Positions 1 to 10,734 of a stretch of DNA of 64,000 bases are shown in pieces (the stretch's first letter is position 1; every line of letters starts with the position of its first letter). Position numbers and translations under genes: made by a program. Under the pieces are notes generated by a model that saw only the letters and a list, made by a program, of their open reading frames with translations, did no database searches and was not told where the DNA came from. Source of the stretch: Turbatrix aceti (taxonomy: Eukaryota; Nematoda; Chromadorea; Rhabditida; Panagrolaimidae); the NCBI GenBank assembly GCA_963969345.1, contig OZ017766.1:310001-374000 (forward strand), written 5' to 3'.

Positions 1-2452
1 TGCCCCTTCCACGAACACGAGACGTTGAAGACAAAAGTTGCGCGTCCTCGTTTTCGCTCATCAAAAAACTGTAAAAAAATAAACTTCATCAATAGTATTA
101 TAAAAGTTTTGCACTTACAATTCTTCATCAGTAAGCGGCAGATTTCCTGTTTGCCTTGCTGTTGTGTAAAACGCGGCAGAAGAAGAAGGACCGTTGTCCA
201 AAAAACGAGCTTGACCATTTCCATTCTCTCGGGTACCAGACATAGAAGACGGCCTGTTGTCTTGCGTTGCTTGAGAGTGTCCAGTAGCAGCTTCACTAAA
301 ATTTCAATATAAGTAAGATTTTTTAAATTAGGTAACAACTAACTTCGCTAAGTGTTCCATGAGTTCAGCTTCGTCTGGATCAAAGGAATACGCAAATCTG
401 GGTAGCTGATGAGACAAATGGGCAAGGAATCTTTCATAGCTTCTGCGATGGGGTTCGATGTCCATGAAGTCTTGGACGTACTTCTGAATGTGTCTCTCTC
501 GCCAAACGTCCTTTGCTTTCCTTGTGCCGTGGACTGCAAAATCCTCACTTTCACGATTACTTGTCGTACGATCGCGTGCGAAGGCGTCTTCCCGTGCCAG
601 CACGTGATGGGTTGCCGAAAACTCGGGTTTCGCGCCAGATTCAAAGCATCTGTTGTAGGCACGATGCCAAGCTTCCATACAGTTATTGGTTTTGCAATCT
701 CCTTCCAGAGCTGCGTTGTGTACGTTCCAATCCGAAGGATGAAAATAAGGTCCATTTCGATCTCCTAAATAAATAAATGTACATTCAAAACAAAATAAAA
801 TAAAATAATTTTACATACCTTGCTGTCTCATCACGTAAGTTCTGCGAAAATAATTAAACAATTCTCGTTCCGTGGGCGAAAAGGTAGGCATGAGAGGAGT
901 AAACACAGTATCAAAAGCTTCCGGAATGAGGTTAGGAGGAAGATATGCAAGAGCTGCCAGCATTCGGGCGTAGCGTCGAAATGGAGTTTCGTTGTTGTAC
1001 ACGTTTTCCAAACCCAAGCTTCGCGCATAACCATAGACAGATTTTGCAAGATGGAAGACGCAGCTGTGGTTTTTCACCTGAGGAAAAACGGAACGAAAGG
1101 CATTCTGAGCTCCGCTTTCGTAGTCTGCATAAAAATATTTTTACATAAATTTGATAAAAACCGTAAATTACCGGTCATGACACTTTGTGGACAGAATCCT
1201 GGAGACTTCGTGTGAATCAGTTGTCGTAGAACACTGAACGCATCTTCGTAGGATCGCTGTGTCTTGTCTTGCATCAGGATAAAGACTGATGGAAAGGCGT
1301 GATGATCTTTCAACGCACAGACGGTATATAACTGCCGGAATACACTTGGAATCCTATCGAACGTGCCGTCTCCACTCCACGTTGGATACTGAATGAGGCG
1401 ATCCAAGCCATCATCAGACGCAAAAATAAAAAAGACTGGTAGATTTGGAAGATTTCGATGTTCCCGAAGGAAAATGGTTTCACTCCCCGGAATTTCCTTC
1501 AGATCATTATCGAGTTTAGGCAATGTCATCGTATACTTGCCGGTAACTTGTATTCGACGGATATCCTTGACATTTAGAAGCGCAGCTTCCGGCGTTTGAA
1601 CTTGGCGAGCTCGCCGAACAATGCGCGCTATTTGGGATGATGTGCACCTGCTCAATGCTTCTTCCGACATACCATTCAGGGTAGATTGAACGATGCTTCG
1701 GATCGGTTCGTCGGTTGTTCTCGCCTTTTCCTTGGCGCGATTTAGGCGCACTCGAATCTAAAAAATTGTAATGAAACAATCAGCGCAAACAATTCAAAAA
1801 TTGAAATAGCAGTTTAAAGATTAAACACGTCTAACTTTTCACACAAAATGATAAATATTCAAGGGTGTCAACGGGCCGAATTTTGTCGGCCCGGCCCGGC
1901 GCGCTTGAGAGTCGGACCGACCAGCTTTTTCTCCAAAGGGTAAAATTAAAGACAAATTTACTAAATGTTTCCGATTTGTTTAAAAATATGAGTTATAAAG
2001 CTAAAAATACACGTTGTTTTTCATAATAGGCAGAATATTACTCAAAATGAGCAAGTTTTTTTTATTAATTTTTGACTTTTTTTTATAAATTTTGTTCAAA
2101 AATTTTCTTTTAAAAAAAAAACCGCGCCGGGCTGACTCACCATCAGGCCCGGCCCGGACGCGGGCTATCCGGGCCCACCCGGCCCGATTGACACCCTTGA
2201 TAAATATGAAATCATGAAAAAGATTAAAACAACAGTAAAACCTAAATCAATATCAACGGGATCTCCTTCATGATTATGCAGAGAAGAAGATTCAACGTCG
2301 TCACTTCCGACCCGAACAATCCCACGGGCGGGACAATAGAACTCTGTCGTGATGCACCGAACTGTTCGATAATCCGGATACCGATTATCAACGCGGTAGA
2401 TGTAACCATTTGTCGCATATAGCGTTTTATCTCTTGTCGACAACAGTTTCAT
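1..2452 (-). CDS. FLYWCH zinc-finger / MULE-type transposase gene, C-terminus beyond left edge
   Basis: This gene resembles transposases of Mutator-like elements, or host proteins derived from them. The first exon (about 2452-2225) encodes a FLYWCH-like finger with the GYIYR, RC...F.CPARG and HNH pattern. The exon at 1172-1757 encodes the MULE core, with WSGDGTFDRIP followed by QLYTVCAL and PSVFILMQDKTQRSYEDAF. Further exons at 819-1124, 344-764, 119-295 and <1-68 join in phase across introns of 47, 54, 48 and 50 bases. These joins give MTDYESGAQNAF...CVFHLA and then TNNCMEAWHRAYN, both typical of MULE proteins. The C-terminal part is Ser/Asn-rich and ends in RVRGRG at the window edge. An acceptor at 2473-2480 lies 22 bases before the ATG, so trans-splicing is possible. 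The join between the FLYWCH exon and the 1757 exon is unresolved: the best GT (near 2241) would put the two frames out of step. That intron also carries a small transposon (1859-2200). It may be a functional transposase, a domesticated gene or a recent pseudogene. Confidence 0.82.
1859..2200. mobile_element. Short terminal-inverted-repeat element with GGCCCGG-rich ends, inside an intron of the transposase gene
   Basis: The termini are TCAAGGGTGTCAA on the left and its exact complement at 2188-2200. They are flanked by TAAATAT on both sides (1852-1858 and 2201-2207). Just inside each end is a run of GGCCCGGCCCGG-like words, and the middle is AT-rich and non-coding. A diverged copy is at 57219-57458. 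It is non-autonomous; a 7-8 base duplication fits a hAT-like origin. Confidence 0.75.
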
Positions 2453-2480
2453 TGCTGTTTCATGTCTCCGCGCTAAAAAT

Positions 2481-3373
2481 AATTAATTTTCAAAAGGCCT
2501 AAAAAAACATTCGGCATAAAAAATATAAATTTAAGACTACAAAAACGGTAAAATGAACGATAAATGTCAAATAGTCATCATACATTTTCGTTGCAAAAAC
2601 CGTCCGAGTCGACATGTTGCATAAATTACTGTACCTTTTTCGTTGCAAGAACCCTTTAAATGGCCAGATTGATTTTGTTGCCAAAATCATGCACTAGCCG
2701 TTCAGTGAGTATTTCCGAATGTTTCGAAAATGAAACTAGTACCAGAACTGGTTGACCTTTCTTCCTGGGACTAGCGTGCGTGCCACGCATGGGAGACGTG
2801 AAGGTTGTACAGCCACGAGGGAAGCGAGAGAAGACAGGTAGATTGTGAGCGACCGATAACGTCGTATTCTGAGTTGCACTTGGCAGAGGACGAGGATGAA
2901 AAAGAGAGCGAATCTTCCTGCGAACACCTCTTTGAGGGGCACCTCTTTGAGGGAAAGCAGGCAGCAATGCCCCCGAAACGTACATCAGAGCTGCTGTTGC
3001 TAGTAGAGGAGCTGGATAAACTGCACCAGTGATTCTTTGACACCGATGGCATGCAGTAAACGCTAGATGGCGTCGTGCAAAATGATATCGAGGGCCTTGC
3101 ATGTTTGATTATCTGGCGGAAACAGATAATGACCAACAATAAACTCCTGAACTATCGTTCTTCGGGCCTTTTGTGCCTCGGTTTCACTTCACTTTTATAT
3201 TCTTCCTCTACTCTTCCGGGTGGGGGGTCTTTCGTACCCCTGTTTAACCCTCTCGCGCACTTCTCTTGCTCTTCGACTTTTCCTGTCTTCAAATCTTTGT
3301 GGGTTACTAAGTCAGGGACTTAGTCAGATTCACCTTCAACTTACCTCCACAGATTCACCTTCTTTTGGCCGGA
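2481..3373. other. No supported gene; short open frames only
   Basis: Open frames occur on both strands around 2656-3102, but none shows a domain or clear splice structure. A plus-strand stretch around 2870-3110 reads acidic and then Leu/Glu-rich, with two in-frame stops. It could be an old coding relic but was not recognised. Confidence 0.3.
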
Positions 3374-3376
3374 TTA

Positions 3377-3863
3377 GGGCTTGTCCAGAAATTACGTCAT
3401 CGCAAAATCGGGGATTTTTTACCCCCCTCCCCCCTCTGTCATCGGTCGTCATTGCAAGGTGGGGCACCCCGGACCCCCCCCCCCCTAAATGACGTCATTT
3501 TGAAAAAAAATCGCCATTTTTTAGCGGTTTTTTTTGCAAGTTTTGGCTTAACAATTTTGCTAAAAACTACTACCAGATTAAAATGCCAAAATTATTGTGT
3601 TTGTGTTTTTTAAAGAAACCTTTTCGGAGTCGGTCAGATAAAAAAAATTGGTGAAACATATTTATATTGGAGCAAAATCAGTCAGTTTTCAGCGCATTTT
3701 GGCAAAAAAAACTGAAATTTTGAAAATTCGTAGGCCAATTCTTGAAATTTTTAAATGACGTCATTTCAAGCAGGTACCCCCCTCCCCCCTCCATCATTTT
3801 CCGTCATTTTTGGACTGACCCCCCTCCCCCCCTCTCGCAATGACGTAATTTCTGGACAAGCCC
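3377..3863. mobile_element. PIF/Harbinger-like MITE, copy 1
   Basis: The ends are GGGCTTGTCCAGAAATTACG and its complement, flanked by TTA on both sides (3374-3376, 3864-3866). A three-base TTA/TAA duplication with GGG-starting termini is the known signature of PIF/Harbinger elements. TGACGTCA-like words and C-runs lie just inside each end. Related copies are at 40758-41209 and 46241-46660. No transposase is encoded. Confidence 0.75.
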
Positions 3864-4170
3864 TTATTGGCTTCATCTCCTTCGGTTTGGTAGGGGGGGC
3901 GCCTCTGCTTCAGGCTTCACGGATTGTTTATGAGTCGTTCAGACGTAAGGCTCCTTGGATGATGTTGTCTCACTGGTCACAGGTTTCAATCGATTGGTCA
4001 GATTTTTTTTGATTTTATCAATGCTGATGTTCAGGTACTGGTGCAAATAGACCCCGGGTTTCGCTGTATAAATTTTTTCCGGAGACAGGTGGGATCAAGT
4101 CGTTTAGGACTCATCTCTCGTGCACCTGTTAGCCTGAGGCCCCCTTTTGATCTTGCCGCGGACAGTCCTT

Positions 4171-4295
4171 ATTCTTTACTTTACTTTACTTTACTTTATT
4201 ACTCTTACTCGTGCATAATTACTCATTACAAAATTAAAGAGACAGTGATGAGTATCGAGATTGCACGAAGAGGGCGCCGTCAATCGTAGCTATTC
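4171..4295 (-). mobile_element. Severely 5'-truncated LINE, 3' end only
   Basis: The reverse complement of this stretch matches the 3' untranslated end of the LINE at 33201-33335. It includes the TACGATTGACG block, the GTGCAATCTCGATACTCA block and the AAAGTAAAGTAAAG tail. The tail points left, so the copy is on the minus strand. Confidence 0.7.
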
Positions 4296-4513
4296 ATTGC
4301 AGAGGACTTTAGAGAACAAAAAGTATTTCACTAGGCTAAAAGAAATCGGTGAGTGACCGAGTTTGAGATACAAAGACGGTATTGTGCATGTTGGTGGTCA
4401 TGAAACAATGATCATGACCAGTGTCGTGGCTTTGCAATCCGGTTATATAACAAAGCGGAACGGAATGACGAATAACCGGGTCGGTTATACGGCGGTTATT
4501 TTCGACATTTTTA

Positions 4514-5346
4514 CAAGGTGTTGCATCGCGCTCCCGAGCGCGGGCGGAGCGGAATGATTCGAAAGCGGGCGCTCAACGTAGCTTCCGCTCATCCAAAAAG
4601 TTGAGCGGCCGCTCACGAGAGCGGACGCTCAAAAAAAAAAGTTGGGCGGCCGCTCTCGAGAGCGGCCGCTTCCGCTCCCGAGAGCGGTGCTCTGGAAATC
4701 ATCCGCTTTCATAAGCGTTGCTCTGGAAATCATTCATTTGAGGATAATTTTCATTACCTCAAATGAATGATTTTTGCGGAATACTTATGCAAAAAATCTT
4801 GATTCCTCAACAGAAAATTTCATGGATTGCTTATTTTCATTGAAAAAAATATAAGCGTCCGCTTATTCCTTGAAATCTGACTTGGGCGGCCGCTCTCGCC
4901 CGCACTAGCATAACGAGCACTAAAGGAGCACAACAGGAGAGAAAGACGCGCGGGAGCTACCGAGGGTCGGAACGAAAATGAAGGAGCACAATGAAGCGCA
5001 CCGCGCAACATTATCCATCTTCCTGTGATGTTTATTCAAATTCCCTCGATAAAAACAAATAAATTAGAATTGCGGAGCGCAACAAAGCACATGAACGCGA
5101 ATTTGTCACAAAAATAAACATTCGTGCGCAAGGCCTTCCCCCCCTGTTGTGCTCCTTTAGTGCTCGTTATGCTAGTGCGGGCGAGAGCGGTCGCTCCCGC
5201 TTCCGAGAGCGGGTGAGCGGCCGCTACATCCTGAGCGTGAGCAGGCGCTCACGAGAGCGGCCGCTATTCAAATTCATTGAGCGGCCCGCTCAAGTCCGTG
5301 AGCGAGCCGCCCGCGCGAGCATGAGCGAGCGCGATGCAACACCTTG
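4514..5346. mobile_element. hAT-like non-autonomous element filled with GCGGCCGCTC words
   Basis: The termini are CAAGGTGTTGCATCGCGCTC and its complement, flanked by a perfect 8-base duplication CATTTTTA (4506-4513 and 5347-5354), as in hAT transposons. The interior contains many copies of GAGCGGCCGCTC-like self-complementary words, then an AT-rich arm with a foldback near 4741-4780. It carries a further inserted palindrome at 4899-5181. A second, inverted copy lacking that insert lies at about 49378-49709. Confidence 0.8.
4899..5181. mobile_element. Inner palindromic element with CCCGCACTAGCATAACG ends
   Basis: The two ends are long perfect inverted repeats starting CCCGCACTAGCATAACGAGC. 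The corresponding region of the relative at 49378-49709 lacks this block, which supports an insertion, although the exact borders extend into shared GAGAGCGG sequence. The interior shares AAATTAGAA(T/C)TGCGGA with the palindrome at 50174-50730, so the two probably belong to one superfamily. Confidence 0.6.
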
Positions 5347-5672
5347 CATTTTTAACCGTCCCCCTAAATCATGAACCGCATAAAAAACGTAAAATAAGCG
5401 TGCAAATTTGGACCAAAAAGGGGGACATTCGACTGAAAATGAAAAAAATGACCCGGTTATTTTCAAATTTTTATGCAATCTGTCCAAAACTGAGACGGTT
5501 ATTTTCTTTGACTTTATTCTAACTTCATATCCTACCCGGTTAATTTTTGCGATATAAGCGGCCAGCAATATTCGACCGTATAATGTCGGTTATTTTGCAA
5601 ATTTGCATTTAAACGGCATTTAAGCGGCAAAAAATATAACCGGAATGCAAAGCCTTGGGACGATACCCAATA

Positions 5673-6920
5673 CAGTGGATTGCAAAATTATAGGACCACC
5701 CCTTAAATTGACGATTCCAGCTTTCGTTCATAAGTTAGGTGAATTCTGCTTTCAGATATGAATTCAGGGGCCCAGAAAACCCTATTGCCGTTGCGAACGG
5801 GCCAGGATGTTGCTCGGGTAGAACAAAAATATACAATTTTTGAATTTGGGGTGTTGCAAAATTATAGGACCACCCCAAGAAAAAATGATTTTACAATTGA
5901 AAATGCAGCCTGTAACGACTTCCAGTACCAAACCCATGCATGAAAATTTTTTTACGAACAAAATGCTCCTCGATTCACTGGAACCATCGAGGAGCATTTG
6001 GTGTCAATTCGATTCACTGGGGTAAACCTCAGGTTCAAAAAAGCGATTTTCGCAGTCAGTGTACATAAATTCCCTGTCTGTATCGGTTTGAAAATTAGCA
6101 GACAATCATGACAAAGTAATTAGTAACAATGGTTGGCAATTCGACATCATTTCTGACCTCCAGGATACCATAATTGATGTTGGGGATACTAAAACTACCT
6201 AAGGGTATTCAGATCATCAAAGCTCAGAACGGCAGCGCGAATATCAACATTTTTAATTATAAACTAACTTTTTGGGAGTGCACAATGCACTCAGAGTCGT
6301 TACAGGCAGTGTAACGCAAACCAAAATTATTGCCTTCGCCTTCGCCTTCGTCTCCGGAGGCGAAGGCGAAGGCGATGAAGGCGCCTCCAGAGACGGAGGC
6401 GATCAGAGGCGCCTTTGGTGTCAATTCTCAAATTTTCTCTTACAAAATCATAGCAGAAAGCGAAATTATGATAATAGAAGGCTGGCTTTTAATTCTATTA
6501 AATAAAGTGATAAAGCTGTTTTTTGATTATTTGTGGTTAGAATTTAAAGTCATTCAAATTTTTTGTTCCAAATTGTAAAGGTCTGAAGGCGATGGAGGCG
6601 ATGGCAATTGGAGGCGATCAATTTTTTGCCTTCGCCTTCGCCTTCGCCTCCGGAGGCGAAGGCGATCTGAAGGCGCCTCCACAGGCTGCATTTTCAATTG
6701 TAAAATCATTTTTTCTTGGGGTGGTCCTATAATTTTGCAACACCCCAAATTCAAAAATTGTATATTTTTGTTCTACCCGAGCAACATCCTGGCCCATTCG
6801 CAACGGCAATAGGGTTTTCTGGGCCCCTGAATTCATATCTGAAAGCAGAATTCACCTAACTTATGAACGAAAGCTGGAATCGTCAATTTAAGGGGTGGTC
6901 CTATAATTTGCAATCCACTG
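5673..6920. mobile_element. Tc1/mariner-like non-autonomous element with about 240-base inverted ends
   Basis: The ends CAGTGGATTGCAAAATTA and its near-exact complement (one A missing) are flanked by TA on both sides (5671-5672, 6921-6922), as in the Tc1/mariner superfamily. The inverted arms run about 5673-5913 and 6680-6920 and are nearly identical. The GGGTGTTGCAAAATTATAGG block recurs within each arm. The interior has been invaded by GAAGGC-type repeats. No transposase frame remains. Confidence 0.75.
6307..6690. repeat. GAAGGC/GGAGGC palindromic word array (element copy A)
   Basis: The stretch starts with CAGTGTAACGCAAACCAAAA, the same end as the element at 7352-7523. It contains two blocks in which GCCTTC runs are followed by CTCCGGAG and then GAAGGC runs, forming strong hairpins (6330-6420 and 6586-6680). 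The AT-rich 6420-6580 segment lies between them. The right border is unclear. Confidence 0.55.
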
Positions 6921-6929
6921 TAAATGTTA

Positions 6930-7945
6930 TCTGCCTCTGCCTGATCTCGCCCCTTCCGTTGTCTGTACTCGGCCCGTACAACCGACGTACAGCAACCAGG
7001 TACAATTGCAAATACGTCAGTGGCGGTTTATTATGCTTAAAGGTGAACCATTTGAACTTCCCAAATTGGTTGCCATCCCCGCCGAAGATGTGATCGCAAC
7101 GATCTATTACGACGACGAGGTAATCAAACAAGCCTCTGTACTACCAGTGATGGGTGAACACTTGTTTTTTTTGCAACATGAATTTGCAAGTTGCAACCCG
7201 AGAACACTCCAGTACACAAGGCCGATCGAGATTGAAGCTATCTCAAACAAGCGATGCTACGCAGCAGGTAGTTGCACCGGTCCTAACTGCGAAAACCTGG
7301 CTCCTGCGACTAACCTCACAGAATTTGCTGCTTATAACAACCAGCCAGTACCAGTGTGACATCGCCTTTGCCTTCTTCGCCCCCGGAGGCGCCTTCAGAT
7401 CGCCTTTGCCTCCGGAGGCGAAGGCGAAGGCGAAGACAAAAAATTAATCGCCTCCAATTGCCTTCGCCTTCATCGCCTAGGCAATAATTTGCGATGACAA
7501 TAATTTTGGTTTGCGTTACACTGGCCAGGACTAACCTCACGGAATTTGTCCTAAGCTCACAGAATTTGTTCACCGGATGCCTAGAATTGTGCGGATGTTG
7601 GAGCCGCAAATGTTTTATGTGCAACAGCGCTTGCCTGTTTTACCGAGTTGTGGCACGACCCTTTCATCACACCATCGAAGTATTTAATTGTCCTACATGG
7701 ACCGAGCACGTCGTGGTCAACAAATGGTACCGGTGGTGATGGAAAACAAAGGACCTTCGGTTTTTTATGAAATCCCGGCGGCTATCGGACTGAATGTCGA
7801 CATCAAGAAGCTCAGTGCCACGGTACAGATTGATTTGTCAGTGCCTGGTGAGCAATGCATCCGAAACTGCATAGCTGGCGCCCGAATCAATCTCGTATGC
7901 ACCACAGATTTTTGCAGAGCTTTGGGACACGTGGAATCAGGATGA
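6930..7945 (+). pseudogene. Broken envelope-type glycoprotein gene of an LTR retroelement (phlebovirus-G2-like)
   Basis: Two open stretches (about 7006-7359 and 7540-7945) encode a Cys-rich ectodomain-like sequence. The most telling piece is a SACLFYRVVARP segment followed by an EVFNCP(T)W segment. This arrangement is known from the G2-like fusion glycoproteins carried by nematode BEL/Pao-type retroelements. The frame changes around 7530-7690, and the reading is split by a small transposon at 7352-7523. No gag, protease, RT or integrase was found beside it. It is therefore an old, non-functional remnant. Assignment to BEL/Pao is inference; the family resemblance is moderately secure. Confidence 0.55.
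7352..7523. mobile_element. Small MITE with GAAGGC words inserted in the envelope remnant (copy B)
   Basis: The left end CAGTGTGACATCGCC and the right end (complement CAGTGTAACGCAAACCAAAA) bracket 172 bases of GCCTTC / GGAGGCG / GAAGGC hairpin-forming words. The surrounding coding remnant repeats ACTAACCTCAC(A/G)GAATTTG on both sides, at about 7309 and 7531. That suggests a local duplication at insertion or repair. Confidence 0.55.
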
Positions 7946-8899
7946 CGATGCGGGAGAATCTCCCAATTCTCCCGGGAGATTTAAAAACAATGGTATTTTT
8001 ACCTCAAGTTTGAGTTTTTGCCTCCTGAGCTTTTGGTAATGTTTTTTGTAAGGTATGCTTTTGCAAGCGTGGAGGGTTCCCAGCTTGCTACCAATTCCTC
8101 GTAGGCACACAATACTTCGTAGACTTCAATTTATCCGTAGTAACAATCGTACAACAGTAGGTAATCTCTGTTGACAAGCTCGATGATGATGACGATTCGA
8201 CGCGTCTCACCCGGGACCGGCGCACAACATGCGCGACCTGCTTGCCGCTAGCTCCGCTGACCAGAATGATGACTCGGCGTCATGACGTCATCAGTCGCTG
8301 CCGATCTGCCTGTCTTGCCGGCGCAAGCTTCTCTCGTGGCCGCACACGTTCTCTGCCTCGCGCGAGTGGCTCGCTCGCCAGTCCCTGCCAGGGACTCCCT
8401 GGGAGATCGGTCACACAGTCCCGGCACCAGCTTTATAGTGCAGGGATGCCGCTGGATTCAATAAAAGGTTTTGGATTGAAGACCGCCCCCGCTGGCACGT
8501 TTTAGCTTATCTAGACTTAAAAATATCCAAAAATCACGGTACTTCTACTGACAACACAAAAAATGGCGCAATATGCAAACGACTAGGTGATTTTTGATTA
8601 CTCAAGTCGTGTCTAGATCAGATTCAGTTGCATTGACGGTCCTCGGCTATCTCAGTATTTTACAGCAAAAATAAATTGATTTTTTTCCGAACCTGCAGCA
8701 TTTTGCTAAAAAAATTGAAGAAGCGTTCGGCACTGTATATCGCGGCTAATGGCAACAACCTAGAAATCCCGCGAGAATAATATTACCTAGTGTCTATGAT
8801 ATCCTGTGCCATAACCCGTTTCGCAAAATTCCTTGTTGTTTGTAATCAGAATTAAAAAACGTTGTGCACGTTATTTTGACGGACACTGTAAGCTGATTA
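7946..8899. other. Non-coding stretch; possible LTR remnant at about 8190-8510
   Basis: A hairpin word CGGGAGAATCTCCC...CTCCCGGGAGA sits at 7951-7980, next to CAGGATGACGATG, which resembles the CAGGGTGGCGA element ends seen elsewhere. GC-richer sequence at 8190-8510 ends in GATTCAATAAAAGG, a polyadenylation-like signal, and follows the envelope remnant. It could be the 3' LTR, but no second LTR was available to compare. From 8520 to 8899 nothing is recognised. Confidence 0.3.
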
Positions 8900-9617
8900 G
8901 GCTTTATCCAACCCCTGGTCAGAGATTGAGCTTATGTTTTGCTTCCGGCAGATTACTGGTGTGAACAGCTATCATTTGCCATCGCGTTTCGAAGGTAAAC
9001 TCCGGATACAGGCATTTTGGAATTTTGGGATAAAGCGCGGATATAGACTTTATCCAACCCCTAGTCACAGATTGAGCTTATGTTTTGCTTCCGGCAGATT
9101 CCTGGTGTGATTAGCTATCGTTTGCCGTCGCGTTTCGAAGATAAACTTCGGAAACAAGCATTTTGGAATTTTGGGATAAAGCGCGGATATAGGCTTTATC
9201 CAACCCCTGGTCACAGATTGAGCTTATGTTTTGCTTCCGGCAGATTCCTGGTGTGATTATCGTTTGCCGTCGCGTTTCGAAGATAAACTTCGGAAACAAG
9301 CATTTTGGAATTTTGGGATAAAGCACGGATAAAGGCAATATCCGATCTACGGTCACAGATATGATCTTTGTTTTGTATTAAGCAGATTACTGGTGTGAAC
9401 AGCTATCATTTGCCATCGCGTTTCGAAGGTAAACTCCGGATACAGACATTTTGGAATTTTGGGATAAAGCGCGGATATAGACTTTATCCAACCCCTAGTC
9501 ACAGATTGAGCTTATGTTTTGCTTCCGGCAGATTCCTGGTGTGATTAGCTATCGTTTGCCATCGCGTTTCGAAGATAAACTTCGGAAACAAGCATTTTGG
9601 AATTTTGGGATAAAGCT
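8900..9617. repeat. Tandem array, five copies of a 146-base unit
   Basis: Units begin near 8900, 9046, 9192, 9333 and 9480, each starting with a GGCTTTATCCAACCCC-like sequence and ending GGAATTTTGGGATAAAGC. The third unit is about 5 bases shorter and the fourth is the most diverged at its start (GGCAATATCCGATC). The array ends at 9617, where a TTAA-family foldback starts. Confidence 0.9.
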
Positions 9618-10720
9618 GGAAACACAATGTCGTTTTCAGATTTTTTTTTATCGTTACGGTAAGTGCCACTTTTAGACTAAATTTTTAGGTTTTTTGGCTA
9701 CCATAGATTTGTTTTTTTGTTGGGGAAAATGTGATGTAGCCTATCTTTTTCCCTGTGTTTCGACGCGTCGAATGAGGTAAAACTCAGAATTTTCTGAATC
9801 GGGCTTCATTGCCATCTGCGGGCTTTTATGGTGCGCACTCGAGAAAACGCGCGCAAAATCGCTGCGAGTGACAAACAAACTGCGTGCGCGCACGTAAAAG
9901 GAGTCATATTCAAAAAAAGGCCCTGAAGCCAATTTTTGTTTTCTATGTTCGCGGTCACTTTGGTAGACTTTAGCATGTCCCAAAGATTGATTCTAGATTT
10001 TCAGGGTTTTTATCTGACAACATTGGGCACCGCCACGGGCATTGAAAAAACATGAAACTTTCAAACGCTGTAACTTTGTGCAAAATTATCCGATAAAAAG
10101 CTCAACTAGCTTAAAGTGATAATTGGGACATGCCAAAGCCTATTCAGGTGACCGTAGACATAAAAATCAAAAATTGGCTTCAGGGCCTTTTACGCGCACG
10201 CAGTTTTTTTGTCACTCGCATAGAAAAAGCGGTTTTTTGCGCACGTTTTCTCGAGTGCGCACCATACAAGCCCGCGGATGGCAATGAAGCCCGATTCAGA
10301 AAATTCTGAGTTTTACCTCATTCGACGCGTCGAAACACAGGGAAAAAGATAGGCTATATCACATTTTCGCCAACAAAAAAACAAATCTATGGTAGCCGAA
10401 AAACCTAAAAATTTCGAAAAACCAAAAAAAAATAGTGGCACTTACCGTAACGATAAAAAAAAATCTGAAAACGACATTGTGTTTCCAGTCCATGAAAACC
10501 CCTGTAAAAAATTTTTCAGCTTTTTTCCTCATGAACACAGTGCGTGGCATCAACTTGTGTCAAAACCTTCCAGAAGCCATAACTACAGATTCCGATTTTT
10601 TTAAAATCTGTGTATTGCGGTTTTAGACCTTCCTAGGGGTGGGGAACAATGCTGGCTCAAAACATTTGATAGTGTAAAAAAGCCTTGTCCTCGGTCCGAA
10701 ATCCTGTCGTGGACTGCCTC
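9618..10720. mobile_element. TTAA-type foldback element, family A, left end missing
   Basis: The segments 9618-10010 and about 10120-10500 are near-perfect inverted copies (for example TCGACGCGTCGAA and CGTTACGGTAAGTGCCAC in both arms). The right end finishes ATCCTGTCGTGGACTGCCTC followed by TTAA (10721-10724), as in the other family A copies. The outer left part is replaced by the 146-base tandem array. The right end lies 10 bases from the splice donor of the P4-ATPase exon. Confidence 0.8.
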
Positions 10721-10734
10721 TTAAAAAAACTTAC

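Larger units (their letters stand above)
4428..5654. mobile_element. Outer element of a three-level transposon nest (GGCTTTGCAATCCGG ends)
   Basis: The left end GGCTTTGCAATCCGGTTATA and the right end (complement GGCTTTGCATTCCGGTTATA) form inverted repeats. Interior segments carry CGGTTATTTT and ATAACCG words on both sides of the inserted element at 4514-5346. No clear target duplication or coding sequence was found. Confidence 0.55.

Noticed and set aside
2656..3139. 148- and 122-residue minus-strand frames
   Set aside because: Low-complexity Ser/Pro/Arg translations without a domain; not joined in phase to the downstream FLYWCH exon.
8900..9617. Possible CRISPR-like array
   Set aside because: Units are 146 bases and contiguous without unique spacers, in a eukaryotic context; it is an ordinary tandem repeat.
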